From Candidatus Gastranaerophilales bacterium (GTDB lineage Bacteria; Cyanobacteriota; Vampirovibrionia; Gastranaerophilales; Gastranaerophilaceae): 32,806 nucleotides of DNA. The translations under genes were made by a program, and so were the position numbers. Below, in pieces: positions 1 to 7,643 of this stretch. The stretch lies in NCBI GenBank assembly GCA_947588785.1, contig CANPZN010000012.1, forward strand, positions 1-32,806, written 5' to 3'. Numbering within the stretch: position 1 is the first letter of the stretch; every line of letters begins with the position of its first letter. A model generated the notes under the pieces. The model saw only the letters and a program-made list of their open reading frames with translations, was not told the DNA's origin and did not search any database.

Positions 1-1361
1 TGTTTGATAATTTATCGGAAAAATTGCAGGATATAATAAGAAAAACATCAGGGAATGCAACGCTAACTGAAGATAACATGCAAGAAGCCTTGAGAGAGGT
101 AAGGCGTGCTCTTTTAGATGCCGATGTTAGTTTGAAAATAGTAAAAATATTCATGACATCACTAAAAGAAAAAGCATTGGGTGAAGATGTTTTGAAAGGT
201 GTAAATCCCTCACAACAATTTATTAAAATAGTACACGATGAACTGGTAAATATATTAGGAAAAGAAAATACCCCCCTTAATTTAAATGCACATCCTTCTA
301 TAATAATGATGTTGGGACTGCAAGGATCAGGAAAAACAACATCATCAGCTAAATTGGCTGTAAAATTAAAAAAAGAAGGAAAAAATCCATTGTTAGTTGC
401 TGCCGATGTATATAGACCTGCGGCTATAACCCAGCTAAAAACCTTGGGTGATCAGATTGAAGTTCCTGTTTTTACTCTGGAAAATAGTACTGATGTTCAA
501 AAAATAGTTGCTGAATCAATAAATTATGCAAAAAATAACGGTAATAATGTTGTAATAATAGATACAGCAGGAAGACTTCAGATAGATAATGAAATGATGG
601 CGGAACTCCTTTTAATAGATAGAGCATTTAAACCTCAAGAAAAGTTATTGGTAATAGATTCAATGCTTGGTCAGCAAGCAGTAAGTGTAGCAGAAAATTT
701 TAATGTACAGTTAGATATAACAGGTATTGTATTAACTAAATTGGATGGTGATTCAAGAGGAGGAGCAGCGTTAAGTGTTGTATATTCTTCAGGAAAACCA
801 ATTAAATTAACCGCTACAGGCGAAAAACTTGATGCCTTAAACGATTTTTATCCTGAAAGAATGGCAGATAGAATCCTGGGAATGGGAGATATAATTTCGT
901 TAGTAGAAAAAGCACAAGAAGTCTTTGATGAAAAACAGGCACAAGAATTTGAAAAAAAGATGGAAAAAGCTGAATTTTCATATAATGATTTTCTAAAAAT
1001 GCAAAAACAAATGAAAATGGTTGGGTCAGTAGATAATATTTTAGGAATGCTTCCAATTCCCGGGTTAAATAAAGATAGTAAAGAAATGATTGCATCTGAA
1101 AGTGAAAAACAGATGAAACGCATAGAATCATTTATTTCAAGTATGACTCCCGAGGAAAGAGCAAAACCATCATTAATAAATACCTCCAGAAAACGACGTA
1201 TATCAAAAGGAGCAGGTATTCCAATTCACGAAATTAATCAAATCATTACTCAATTTGATCAAATGCGTCAAATGATGAAAGGTTTTTCTGATCTGAAAAA
1301 TAAAATAAAAAAAGGTAAAATAAAAATACCAAAAAATTTTGGAAAAAGATTCCCATTTTAA
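1..1361 (+). CDS. ffh: Signal recognition particle protein Ffh (5' end cut by one base)
   Basis: This is the GTPase of the signal recognition particle. It binds SRP RNA and signal sequences and delivers ribosomes to FtsY at the inner membrane. The window opens with 'tg' followed in frame by codons for FDNLSEKLQD, the usual Ffh N-terminus, so the A of the ATG lies one base outside the window. The TTG at 24 is internal. An N-domain is followed by the G-domain with GLQGSGKTT (G1), DTAGRLQ (G3) and TKLDGD (G4), then a Met-rich M-domain carrying GAGIPIHEINQ, the SRP-RNA-binding helix-turn-helix region. The length of about 453 residues is normal for the family. The next gene starts 16 bp downstream, so the two are probably co-transcribed. 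Family assignment is certain. Confidence 0.97.
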   Translation, partial: FDNLSEKLQDIIRKTSGNATLTEDNMQEALREVRRALLDADVSLKIVKIFMTSLKEKALGEDVLKGVNPSQQFIKIVHDELVNILGKENTPLNLNAHPSIIMMLGLQGSGKTTSSAKLAVKLKKEGKNPLLVAADVYRPAAITQLKTLGDQIEVPVFTLENSTDVQKIVAESINYAKNNGNNVVIIDTAGRLQIDNEMMAELLLIDRAFKPQEKLLVIDSMLGQQAVSVAENFNVQLDITGIVLTKLDGDSRGGAALSVVYSSGKPIKLTATGEKLDALNDFYPERMADRILGMGDIISLVEKAQEVFDEKQAQEFEKKMEKAEFSYNDFLKMQKQMKMVGSVDNILGMLPIPGLNKDSKEMIASESEKQMKRIESFISSMTPEERAKPSLINTSRKRRISKGAGIPIHEINQIITQFDQMRQMMKGFSDLKNKIKKGKIKIPKNFGKRFPF

Positions 1362-1377
1362 AAAATAAGGCGGTTGT

Positions 1378-2382
1378 ATGATAAAAAAAGCAATGATAAT
1401 GGCAGCAGGTGTAGGCTCCAGGTTGGAACCACTATCAAATGTTCTCCCCAAACCATTAGTTCCTTTGGCAAATGTACCGGCAATGGATATCATAATAAAA
1501 AATCTGATTTCATTCGGAATAAAAGATATAATTGCCAATACTTATTATAAAGCTGATGATATACAAAAACATTATAAAAATACAAGTTTTAATTGTAATT
1601 TCCAATTTATAAAAGAAAAAGAATTATCAGGTACGGCAGGAGGCGTAAAAAAATGCCAATTCTTTTTTAATGAAAATGAAGATTTTATTGTACTCTCAGG
1701 TGACGGATTATCGGATATAAATATAAATAAAGTATATGAATCACATAAAAGATCAGGTGCAATAGCCACAATAGTATTAAAAGAAGTCGATTATAAAAAT
1801 GTAAGTATGTATGGTGTTGTTCATACCGATTCAAATGGATATGTTAATGTTTTTCAAGAAAAACCATCAATCGAAAATGCAAAATCAAATCTTGTAAATA
1901 CGGGAATCTATGTTTTTAATTATAGTATTTTTAAATATATACCCAAGAATATGTTCTATGATTTTGCAAAAAATGTTTTTCCAAATATGTTAGAATGCGG
2001 ATTAAAAATAAATACTTATATAATGGATGGCTATTGGAATGATGTAGGATCATTAGAACAGTATAAAACTTCAAATTTTGATATATTACGACATCAGATT
2101 AATTCTTATAAACCTGTTGTAAATAAAACGCAAAACGGTTTATGTTTATTCGGAAAAAATTTAAAAATGACAGATCCAATTAAATTTGAAGGTAATTGTA
2201 TAGTAGGTGAAAATTGTAAAATAGGAAAAAATTCAAAGATAATTAATTCAATATTATGGGATGATGTTGAAATTGAAGATAATGTAATAGTCGAAAATTC
2301 AATAATATTATCAAGTTTAAAAATAGGCAAATCAATAAGTAATATAATTCAAAGTGAAAATACTGCTGGTATTCCAGTTTAG
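1378..2382 (+). CDS. Sugar-1-phosphate nucleotidyltransferase with short beta-helix tail
   Basis: This is a cytoplasmic NTP-transferase (PF00483 type) that couples a sugar 1-phosphate to a nucleotide for cell-envelope polysaccharide synthesis. The N-terminus MAAGVGSRLEPLS followed by LPKPLVPLANVP is the nucleotide and sugar-phosphate binding signature. GDG near residue 109 supplies the metal-binding Asp. The last roughly 70 residues (VGENCKIGKNSKI and onward) form short left-handed beta-helix hexapeptide repeats. This architecture matches mannose-1-phosphate guanylyltransferase-like or GlmU-like proteins. The 334-residue length is too short for a bifunctional GlmU. The substrate cannot be read from sequence. 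AAGGCGG just upstream is the ribosome site. The gene lies between ffh and aroF in one same-strand run. Confidence 0.85.
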   Translation: MIKKAMIMAAGVGSRLEPLSNVLPKPLVPLANVPAMDIIIKNLISFGIKDIIANTYYKADDIQKHYKNTSFNCNFQFIKEKELSGTAGGVKKCQFFFNENEDFIVLSGDGLSDININKVYESHKRSGAIATIVLKEVDYKNVSMYGVVHTDSNGYVNVFQEKPSIENAKSNLVNTGIYVFNYSIFKYIPKNMFYDFAKNVFPNMLECGLKINTYIMDGYWNDVGSLEQYKTSNFDILRHQINSYKPVVNKTQNGLCLFGKNLKMTDPIKFEGNCIVGENCKIGKNSKIINSILWDDVEIEDNVIVENSIILSSLKIGKSISNIIQSENTAGIPV

Positions 2383-2395
2383 GAAAGAGGAAAAA

Positions 2396-3436
2396 GTGAT
2401 AATAATAATGGAACCATCCGCAACGGAAGATCAAATAAAGGTTGTAGTTAAAGCATTAGAAAATAAAGGGTTTAAAACAGTACTAAACCATGGGGATGTA
2501 ATGACGGTAATAGCTGCAATCGGTGATAAAAGATTGATAGATCCTCATGCTTTTCAATCTTATGAAGGTGTTAGGAGTGTAAAGTTAATACAAGAACCAT
2601 ATAAATTGGCAGCAAGAGAAGGAAAACAAGAAGATACAGTTATAGAATTTTCAAATGGAGTTCGGATAGGCGGTTTGGAAAAACCGGTATTAATAGTAGG
2701 CCCTTGCAGTGTAGAACAAGATTTAGACGGATTATTAAGAGTAGCAGATGCAGCAAAGGAAATGGGCTGCCATTTTTTAAGAGGCGGTGCATTTAAACCC
2801 AGAACATCGCCGTATGATTTTCAAGGTCTGGAAGAAAAGGCTTTAGAATATCTTGCAATAGCCCGAGAAAGAACAGGATTATTAATTGTAACGGAACTTA
2901 TGGATACATTGGATTTGGATTTGGTATGTCAATATGCAGATGTCATTCAAATCGGTGCAAGAAATATGCAAAACTTTAAACTGTTAAAGGCAGTAGGAAA
3001 GTGTAATAAACCGGTTATATTAAAAAGGGGAGCGGCAGCAACATTAAGAGAATTTTTACTCGCAGCTGAGCATATAATGTATAATGGAAATGATAAAGTT
3101 ATATTATGCGAAAGGGGAATAAAGGGAGTAGATAATTCAGCAACAAGAAATACACTGGATATTGCAGCAATCCCTGTAATAAAAAAATATTCTCATCTGC
3201 CAGTGATTGTCGATCCGAGTCATGGTACGGGAAGAAGATATTTAATTGAACCAATGGCGAAAGCAGGATTAATAGTTGGTGCCCACGGAGTAATGATGGA
3301 AGTTCATCATGATCCTGAAAATGCTTCATCAGATGGAGCACAAAGTCTTTCTATACCTATGTTCAAAGAAGTTGCAAAACGATTAAATAAATTAATAGGC
3401 AGAATAGATTATGATAATAAACACTCAATATTGTAA
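2396..3436 (+). CDS. aroF: 3-deoxy-7-phosphoheptulonate (DAHP) synthase, type I-beta
   Basis: The enzyme condenses phosphoenolpyruvate and erythrose 4-phosphate, the first step of the shikimate pathway. I chose the GTG at 2396. AGAGG lies 5 bp upstream, and the resulting start MIIIMEPSATEDQ matches the usual opening of this family. The longer frame from 2354 would overlap the previous gene. Residues 1-65 are the ferredoxin-like regulatory domain. The TIM barrel shows GPCSVE, FKPRTSPYDFQG, a KRG segment and DPSHGTGRR, which hold the PEP, metal and substrate ligands. The length of 346 residues is typical. No chorismate mutase domain is fused. The gene begins 13 bp after the upstream stop. Confidence 0.94.
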   Translation: MIIIMEPSATEDQIKVVVKALENKGFKTVLNHGDVMTVIAAIGDKRLIDPHAFQSYEGVRSVKLIQEPYKLAAREGKQEDTVIEFSNGVRIGGLEKPVLIVGPCSVEQDLDGLLRVADAAKEMGCHFLRGGAFKPRTSPYDFQGLEEKALEYLAIARERTGLLIVTELMDTLDLDLVCQYADVIQIGARNMQNFKLLKAVGKCNKPVILKRGAAATLREFLLAAEHIMYNGNDKVILCERGIKGVDNSATRNTLDIAAIPVIKKYSHLPVIVDPSHGTGRRYLIEPMAKAGLIVGAHGVMMEVHHDPENASSDGAQSLSIPMFKEVAKRLNKLIGRIDYDNKHSIL

Positions 3437-3446
3437 GGCGGAATAA

Positions 3447-5741
3447 TTGTATAAATTTGATTTTGAACTTGATGATTTTCAAAAAGAAGCAGTTGAATGT
3501 ATAAATAATAATAAAAGTGTAGTAGTATGTGCTCCAACCGGTGCAGGAAAAACTTGTATTGCTGAACATGCCATACATAAAGCATTGGAAGAAAATACAA
3601 GACTATTTTATACTACGCCGTTAAAAGCACTTTCTAATCAGAAATTTTATGACTTCTCTCAGAAATACGGAGAAGAAAATGTAGGTCTTTTGACCGGAGA
3701 TACCTCTATAAACAGAGAAGCACAAATCGTTGTAATGACGACCGAAGTATTTAGAAATATGCTATATAATACAAATTTCGGTTCGTTAAAAGATAATCTA
3801 AAAAATGTAAAATATGTGGTATTAGATGAAGTTCATTATATGAATGATGAACAAAGAGGAACTGTTTGGGAAGAAAGTATAATTTACTGCCCTTCAAATA
3901 TACAAATTATTGCATTAAGTGCAACAGTAGCAAATTCAAAGCAATTATGTGATTGGATAAATACTGTTCATTCAGCAACAGAACATATATATACAGATTT
4001 TCGTCCAGTACCGTTAAGACATTATTATTATGATTCATCAAAACCTTATGAAATATTGCCATTATTAACACCTGACGGAAAATTAAATCGTAAAATAAAA
4101 CCTGAAAAAAAATTAAATTACTATTCAAGACAAATAAAAAAAAGGAATACAGTAAAAGATGTTATAAGTGTACTTCATAAAAAGGAAATGTTGCCGGCTA
4201 TATTTTTTACATTTTCACGTAAAAAATGTGATGAAAATATGGAAAAATGTTCTGATATTAATTTGATAACACCGGAAGAAGGTAAAAAAATAAGAGAAGA
4301 AATACAAAACTTTTTAAAGGATCATAAATATTTAGAAAATAATAAAAATTTAGAATACATATACAATGGTGTAGCTTCTCATCACGCAGGTTTATTACCG
4401 GCATTGAAAGTATTAGTGGAAAGATTATTTCAAAAAGGATTAATAAAAGTAGTATTCGCCACGGAGACACTGGCAGCCGGAATAAATATGCCGGCAAGGA
4501 CAACTGTAATTTCCGCAATAAGTAAAAGAACAGATTCAGGACACAGAATGCTAAGTGCAAATGAATTTTTACAAATGTCAGGTCGAGCAGGACGTCGAGG
4601 CATGGATAAAATCGGAAATGTTGTAGTAATGGGAACTCAATTTCAATCACCTGAAGAAGTTGCTCAACTGGTAAAAAGCAGTGCTAATCCGTTAGAAAGT
4701 CAGTTTAGTCCTACGTATTCCATGGTTTTAAATCTGTTACAAAATTTAGAGCTGGATCAGGCAAAAGAGTTAATTTTAAAAAGTTTTGGATATTATTCTT
4801 CAAATGATAGACTAAAACCGATGATAATACAGCAGATAAATTGTGAACAAATGCTTGCAAAATTAAAAAATGAAAAATGTCCCTTCGGCTTGTCAAATGA
4901 AGACTTTATGGAATTTAATAAATTAAAAGAAAAGTATATTGTCTATAGAAAACTAACTCGTACTCTTCAAAAACAAGCAAAACAAAAAGGATTAAAAGAT
5001 ACTCTGGAAGTTATCGAATATTTAAATCAAACAAGGGAATTAAGAGAACAATTAGAAAAATATAATTGTGAAGTATGTAAAGGTTATAAAAAACATATAA
5101 AAAATCTGGAAATCTTGAAAAGATATGAAAAAAAATACAAAGAAACATGCAAAAAAATAGAAAATCAAAAAGATATATATTGGAATCAATTTATAGCCCA
5201 TAAAGAAATATTGGAAAAATTTGGATATATAAAAAATGCTTCACCTACTGATGAAGGAATTTTATGTTCTATGATAAGAGCAGAAAATGAATTATTCTTA
5301 AGCGAAATTATTTTGCAAGGTGTTATGGATGAATTAGAACCTTTTGAACTCGCTGCTGTTATATGTGCAATAGTTACAGAAGATTTGAGAACTGATGTGT
5401 ATCCAAGTCAACCGTTAAGCAAAAATACACGAAAAGCATTAAATAAAATAAAAGAAATAAGAAAAAAAATTGCCATTATACAAAGAGAATATGATATTAA
5501 TACGGAAATGTATATAAATTCTTATTATTCACCATTAATGGAACAATGGGTACTGGAAACTCCTTGGGAAGATATTGCAAAACAAGTGGATTCTTCTGAA
5601 GGTGATATAGTAAGGATCTTCAAAAGAACCGTTGATGTCTTAAGGCAGCTAACAATACTTCCCAATATTTCTGAAACTCTTAAACAAAATGCCAAAATTG
5701 CAATTAGCATGATTTTAAGAGAACCTGTAGATGAAGATTAA
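3447..5741 (+). CDS. Ski2/Mtr4-like DEVH-box RNA helicase with DSHCT domain
   Basis: This is an SF2 helicase predicted to unwind RNA during processing or decay. It starts at TTG 3447 behind AAGGCGGA, with no ATG nearby. Motif I is APTGAGKT (Lys35), motif II is DEVH at residues 127-130, motif III is SAT, and motif VI is QMSGRAGRRG. VASHHAGLLP and FATETLAAGINMPART are diagnostic of the Ski2-like group. The C-terminal 350 residues combine a coiled-coil-rich insertion with a DSHCT-type end (PFELAAVICAIV and VRIFKRTVDVLRQL). Cyanobacteria carry such eukaryote-like helicases, which supports the taxonomic guess. Within the insertion, cysteine pairs occur in NCEVCKGYKK. The stop overlaps the convergent regulator's stop by 4 bp. 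The cellular role in bacteria is not established. Confidence 0.9.
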   Translation: MYKFDFELDDFQKEAVECINNNKSVVVCAPTGAGKTCIAEHAIHKALEENTRLFYTTPLKALSNQKFYDFSQKYGEENVGLLTGDTSINREAQIVVMTTEVFRNMLYNTNFGSLKDNLKNVKYVVLDEVHYMNDEQRGTVWEESIIYCPSNIQIIALSATVANSKQLCDWINTVHSATEHIYTDFRPVPLRHYYYDSSKPYEILPLLTPDGKLNRKIKPEKKLNYYSRQIKKRNTVKDVISVLHKKEMLPAIFFTFSRKKCDENMEKCSDINLITPEEGKKIREEIQNFLKDHKYLENNKNLEYIYNGVASHHAGLLPALKVLVERLFQKGLIKVVFATETLAAGINMPARTTVISAISKRTDSGHRMLSANEFLQMSGRAGRRGMDKIGNVVVMGTQFQSPEEVAQLVKSSANPLESQFSPTYSMVLNLLQNLELDQAKELILKSFGYYSSNDRLKPMIIQQINCEQMLAKLKNEKCPFGLSNEDFMEFNKLKEKYIVYRKLTRTLQKQAKQKGLKDTLEVIEYLNQTRELREQLEKYNCEVCKGYKKHIKNLEILKRYEKKYKETCKKIENQKDIYWNQFIAHKEILEKFGYIKNASPTDEGILCSMIRAENELFLSEIILQGVMDELEPFELAAVICAIVTEDLRTDVYPSQPLSKNTRKALNKIKEIRKKIAIIQREYDINTEMYINSYYSPLMEQWVLETPWEDIAKQVDSSEGDIVRIFKRTVDVLRQLTILPNISETLKQNAKIAISMILREPVDED

Positions 5742-6160
5742 CCGTAAATAGCCTTAATTCCCTGAAGATTTAGAATAAGACTATCTAAGGCATCTTTATT
5801 TCCTTTTTTAATTTCAATAAATTTTAAAACCATATCTCTGCTGGCATCTGTATCTAATATGTCAATTAACCCGGCAAGTTCATCGTTTGTAAGATTTAAT
5901 CTTTCTTGAAGTTTTGCAAGATAATTTAAATCCAGCTCAACCTTTTTCGATATGAACATATTACCTTTTCCTGTTAAAAGCCAGTTAATATTAATTTTAT
6001 ATGTTTCAATCAGGGCATTTAAAAACTTAGGCCCCGGTTGAGCTTCATCTCTTTCATAACTGCCAATTGTACGGACAGGAATTTGTAGCTTTTCTGCCAG
6101 TTCTGCCGATGTTAAATTTAGAGTAGTTTTAATTTCTTTTATTCTTTTTCCAATACTCAT
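5738..6160 (-). CDS. XRE-family helix-turn-helix transcriptional regulator
   Basis: This is a 140-residue DNA-binding protein. Residues 1-65 are a Cro/CI-type HTH (LTSAELAEKLQIPVRTIGSY is the helix-turn-helix), followed by the common XRE extension ININWLLTGKGNMF. The second half is helical and probably dimerises; its partner or ligand is unknown. It is divergent from two unknown genes and smpB. The spacer holds two identical perfect inverted repeats just upstream of its own ATG, so it very likely represses itself and perhaps the divergent genes. Its TAA and the helicase TAA share one TTAA (5738-5741). It resembles phage-type repressors, but no other phage gene is nearby. Confidence 0.88.
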   Translation of the reverse strand: MSIGKRIKEIKTTLNLTSAELAEKLQIPVRTIGSYERDEAQPGPKFLNALIETYKININWLLTGKGNMFISKKVELDLNYLAKLQERLNLTNDELAGLIDILDTDASRDMVLKFIEIKKGNKDALDSLILNLQGIKAIYG

Positions 6161-6183
6161 AATTTATTCCACTTGAACTTTTG

Positions 6184-6199
6184 TTACATTATTATGTAA
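6184..6199. promoter_or_regulatory. Operator 1: TTACAT-N4-ATGTAA
   Basis: A perfect inverted repeat, TTACAT TATT ATGTAA, lies 23 bp upstream of the XRE regulator's ATG. The size suits a dimeric XRE protein. An identical pair of arms recurs at 6215. Assignment to this regulator is inference from position and symmetry. Confidence 0.72.
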
Positions 6200-6214
6200 T
6201 AAAGTTGTATTATT

Positions 6215-6230
6215 TTACATGATAATGTAA
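6215..6230. promoter_or_regulatory. Operator 2: TTACAT-N4-ATGTAA
   Basis: This is the second perfect copy of the same arms (spacer GATA). It is offset from operator 1 by exactly 31 bp, about three helical turns, so two dimers would bind the same DNA face. Isolated half-sites follow: ATGTAA at 6256-6261, TTACAT at 6290-6295 and ATGTAA at 6322-6327. They approach the promoter of the divergent genes. Confidence 0.72.
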
Positions 6231-6288
6231 TATAGTATTTGTAAATCATAATATCATGTAACTTCCAGATACTGATATTATACAACAG

Positions 6289-6317
6289 TTTACATTTTAT
6301 TGCACTAATTTTATTAA
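6289..6317 (+). promoter_or_regulatory. Candidate sigma-70 promoter of the two unknown genes
   Basis: TTTACA (6289-6294), a 17-bp spacer and TATTAA (6312-6317) resemble -35 and -10 boxes. A half operator (TTACAT, 6290-6295) overlaps the -35 box, so regulator binding could block it. The assignment is by pattern only. Confidence 0.4.
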
Positions 6318-6365
6318 TTAGATGTAAATGACGTTACAAAATTAAATAAGGAGTGGTTGCGAAAA

Positions 6366-6674
6366 ATGTTAAAAAGTAATACAGGGCTGAAATATTCGCT
6401 TAATTATTATTGTGAAGAAAAGTCATCATTTGTAAAGTTTATAACAAAATTAAAAGATGTAATTAAATACAATGTAATTTTAAGGAATAAAAAATTATAT
6501 ATATTGAAAGGGATAATAGCAAGATTTTATAAAGATTATGAGGAAAGTACAGGAATAATAGATATACCTTATTATAAAAAAACGGAAATGATGTTAGAGA
6601 AAATTGCCAAAGAAAATAAAATTGATTATTACTACGAAAAGTTGAAGAGATTAGAAAAAATATATAAAGATTAG
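6366..6674 (+). CDS. Small protein of unknown function, first gene beside the XRE regulator
   Basis: I do not recognise this protein. It is about 102 residues from ATG 6366 (105 if translation starts at the in-frame TTG 6357). AAGGAG at 6348-6353 lies 12 bp from the ATG and only 3 bp from the TTG, so the start is uncertain. It is strongly basic and rich in Lys, Tyr and Ile, with no signal peptide or membrane segment. The second half looks like charged helix. It is the first gene after the operator region and 8 bp upstream of another unknown gene, so it should be controlled by the divergent XRE protein. The very high A content resembles recently acquired or fast-evolving genes. Confidence 0.6.
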   Translation: MLKSNTGLKYSLNYYCEEKSSFVKFITKLKDVIKYNVILRNKKLYILKGIIARFYKDYEESTGIIDIPYYKKTEMMLEKIAKENKIDYYYEKLKRLEKIYKD

Positions 6675-6682
6675 GAAAAAAA

Positions 6683-7183
6683 GTGGAAGTATATAAAAAG
6701 AATAAAATTGAAAAAATTTTTTCAGAAAAGATAGATTGTCAATCAGATATAAATGAGATAGTTGCATTATTGAGAAGGTATAAAAAAATTACTGATTTAT
6801 ATAGCTATAAAATAAAGGTTGATAAATCAAATAAAAAATTATTAATTAATTTAATTGAATTTAAAGATTTTAATTTATATAGTTTGTCAGCGATAGTATG
6901 GAATTTAAATAACTGGGAAAAGTATTTAAAGGTAAAGTCGGAAATAAAGATATATAAGAATAAAAAAGAAATTATGGATTGTCCTGAAAAAATTTGTAAT
7001 AATGAGCTAGAGCGAAATTTTGGAGTGGATATTTTACAAGGTAAGTACTATCAGGAGAGAAAGGAAAATTCAATGCAGCCTGAGGCAAAGTACGACACCG
7101 GATTAAATTTAAAAAAAATAAGATATATTTTATTAGCAGATATTTATAATAAAGTTATAAAAAAAATAATAATGATGATATAA
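6683..7183 (+). CDS. Protein of unknown function carrying a dispersed repeat near its C-terminus
   Basis: I do not recognise this protein. It has 166 residues with a GTG start and AGGA 6 bp upstream. The first two thirds are mixed alpha/beta and Lys-rich (KIDCQSDINEIVALLRRYKK and onward). Residues about 106-141 are encoded by a copy of the dispersed repeat also found near 11.4, 21.1 and 29.65 kb (ERNFGVDILQGKYY, then KYDTGLN). The repeat may therefore have entered the coding sequence in frame, or the other copies may be decayed relatives of this domain. A short hydrophobic Ile-rich end follows (IIMMI). It is probably co-transcribed with the preceding small gene, and smpB begins 7 bp later. 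Confidence 0.55.
   Translation: MEVYKKNKIEKIFSEKIDCQSDINEIVALLRRYKKITDLYSYKIKVDKSNKKLLINLIEFKDFNLYSLSAIVWNLNNWEKYLKVKSEIKIYKNKKEIMDCPEKICNNELERNFGVDILQGKYYQERKENSMQPEAKYDTGLNLKKIRYILLADIYNKVIKKIIMMI
6998..7106 (+). repeat. Dispersed repeat, copy A (inside the unknown ORF)
   Basis: Alignable blocks shared with copy D are AATAA-GA, CGAAATT-TGGAG-GG and TTTTA-AAGGT. It shares CGACACCGGATTAAAT (16 of 16 bases) with copy C and AATTTTGGAGTGGA (14 of 14) with copy B. Between GGT and GACACC, the aligned arms GTACT (7045-7049) and AGTAC (7089-7093) can pair, enclosing a GCC-TGA-GGC mini-hairpin (7078-7086). It is read in the ORF frame. Confidence 0.65.
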
Positions 7184-7190
7184 TTTTTTT

Positions 7191-7643
7191 ATGGGAAAGA
7201 AAATTATATCAACAAATAGAAAAGCATTTCATGAGTATCATATTTTTGACAGATACACTGCAGGTATGGTATTAACGGGAACTGAGATAAAATCGGTAAG
7301 AAAAGGTGCTGTTAATTTAAAAGATAGCTTTGTAAAAGTAGATGATTTTGAAGTTTTTTTATATAACTGTCATATAAGTCCATATGAACAAGGAAATAGG
7401 TATAATCACGAAGAGAAGCGAACGAGAAAACTTTTATTACGAAAGAAAGAGATTGAAAAGTTAATCGGGAAAATAAAAAAAGACGGATATTCAATTGTTC
7501 CTCTTGAATTGTATTTGGATAATGGTTGGGCAAAGATTGAAATTGCTCTTGCAAAAGGGAAAAAGTTATATGATAAACGTGAAGACTTGGCAAAAAAAGC
7601 ACAAGCCAGAGATATTGCCCGTTTTGTGAAATCAAAGCATTAA
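7191..7643 (+). CDS. smpB: SsrA-binding protein SmpB
   Basis: SmpB binds tmRNA and helps rescue stalled ribosomes. The 150-residue length is typical. It opens with ISTNRKAFHEYHIFDRYTAG and GTEIKSVRKG, covers the OB-fold residues NLKDSFV, and ends in the basic tail YDKREDLAKKAQARDIARF, all hallmark SmpB segments. The ATG follows a U-rich stretch with no clear ribosome site, so translation may depend on the upstream gene or be leader-poor. The tmRNA gene itself is not in the window. Its TAA shares a TTAA with the stop of convergent dnaX (7640-7643). Confidence 0.96.
   Translation: MGKKIISTNRKAFHEYHIFDRYTAGMVLTGTEIKSVRKGAVNLKDSFVKVDDFEVFLYNCHISPYEQGNRYNHEEKRTRKLLLRKKEIEKLIGKIKKDGYSIVPLELYLDNGWAKIEIALAKGKKLYDKREDLAKKAQARDIARFVKSKH

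Noticed and set aside
814-1538. Minus-strand ORFs opposite ffh and similar long shadows opposite aroF, the helicase and gyrB
   Set aside because: They are antisense to strongly conserved genes, have no ribosome sites and give low-complexity hydrophobic translations.
2354-2395. Longer N-terminus of aroF from GTG 2354
   Set aside because: It overlaps the upstream gene, lacks a ribosome site, and the family normally begins at the MIII-M segment encoded from 2396.
6161-6365. Small RNA or tRNA in the regulator spacer
   Set aside because: No cloverleaf or stable GC hairpin is visible. The structure present is explained by short operator inverted repeats.
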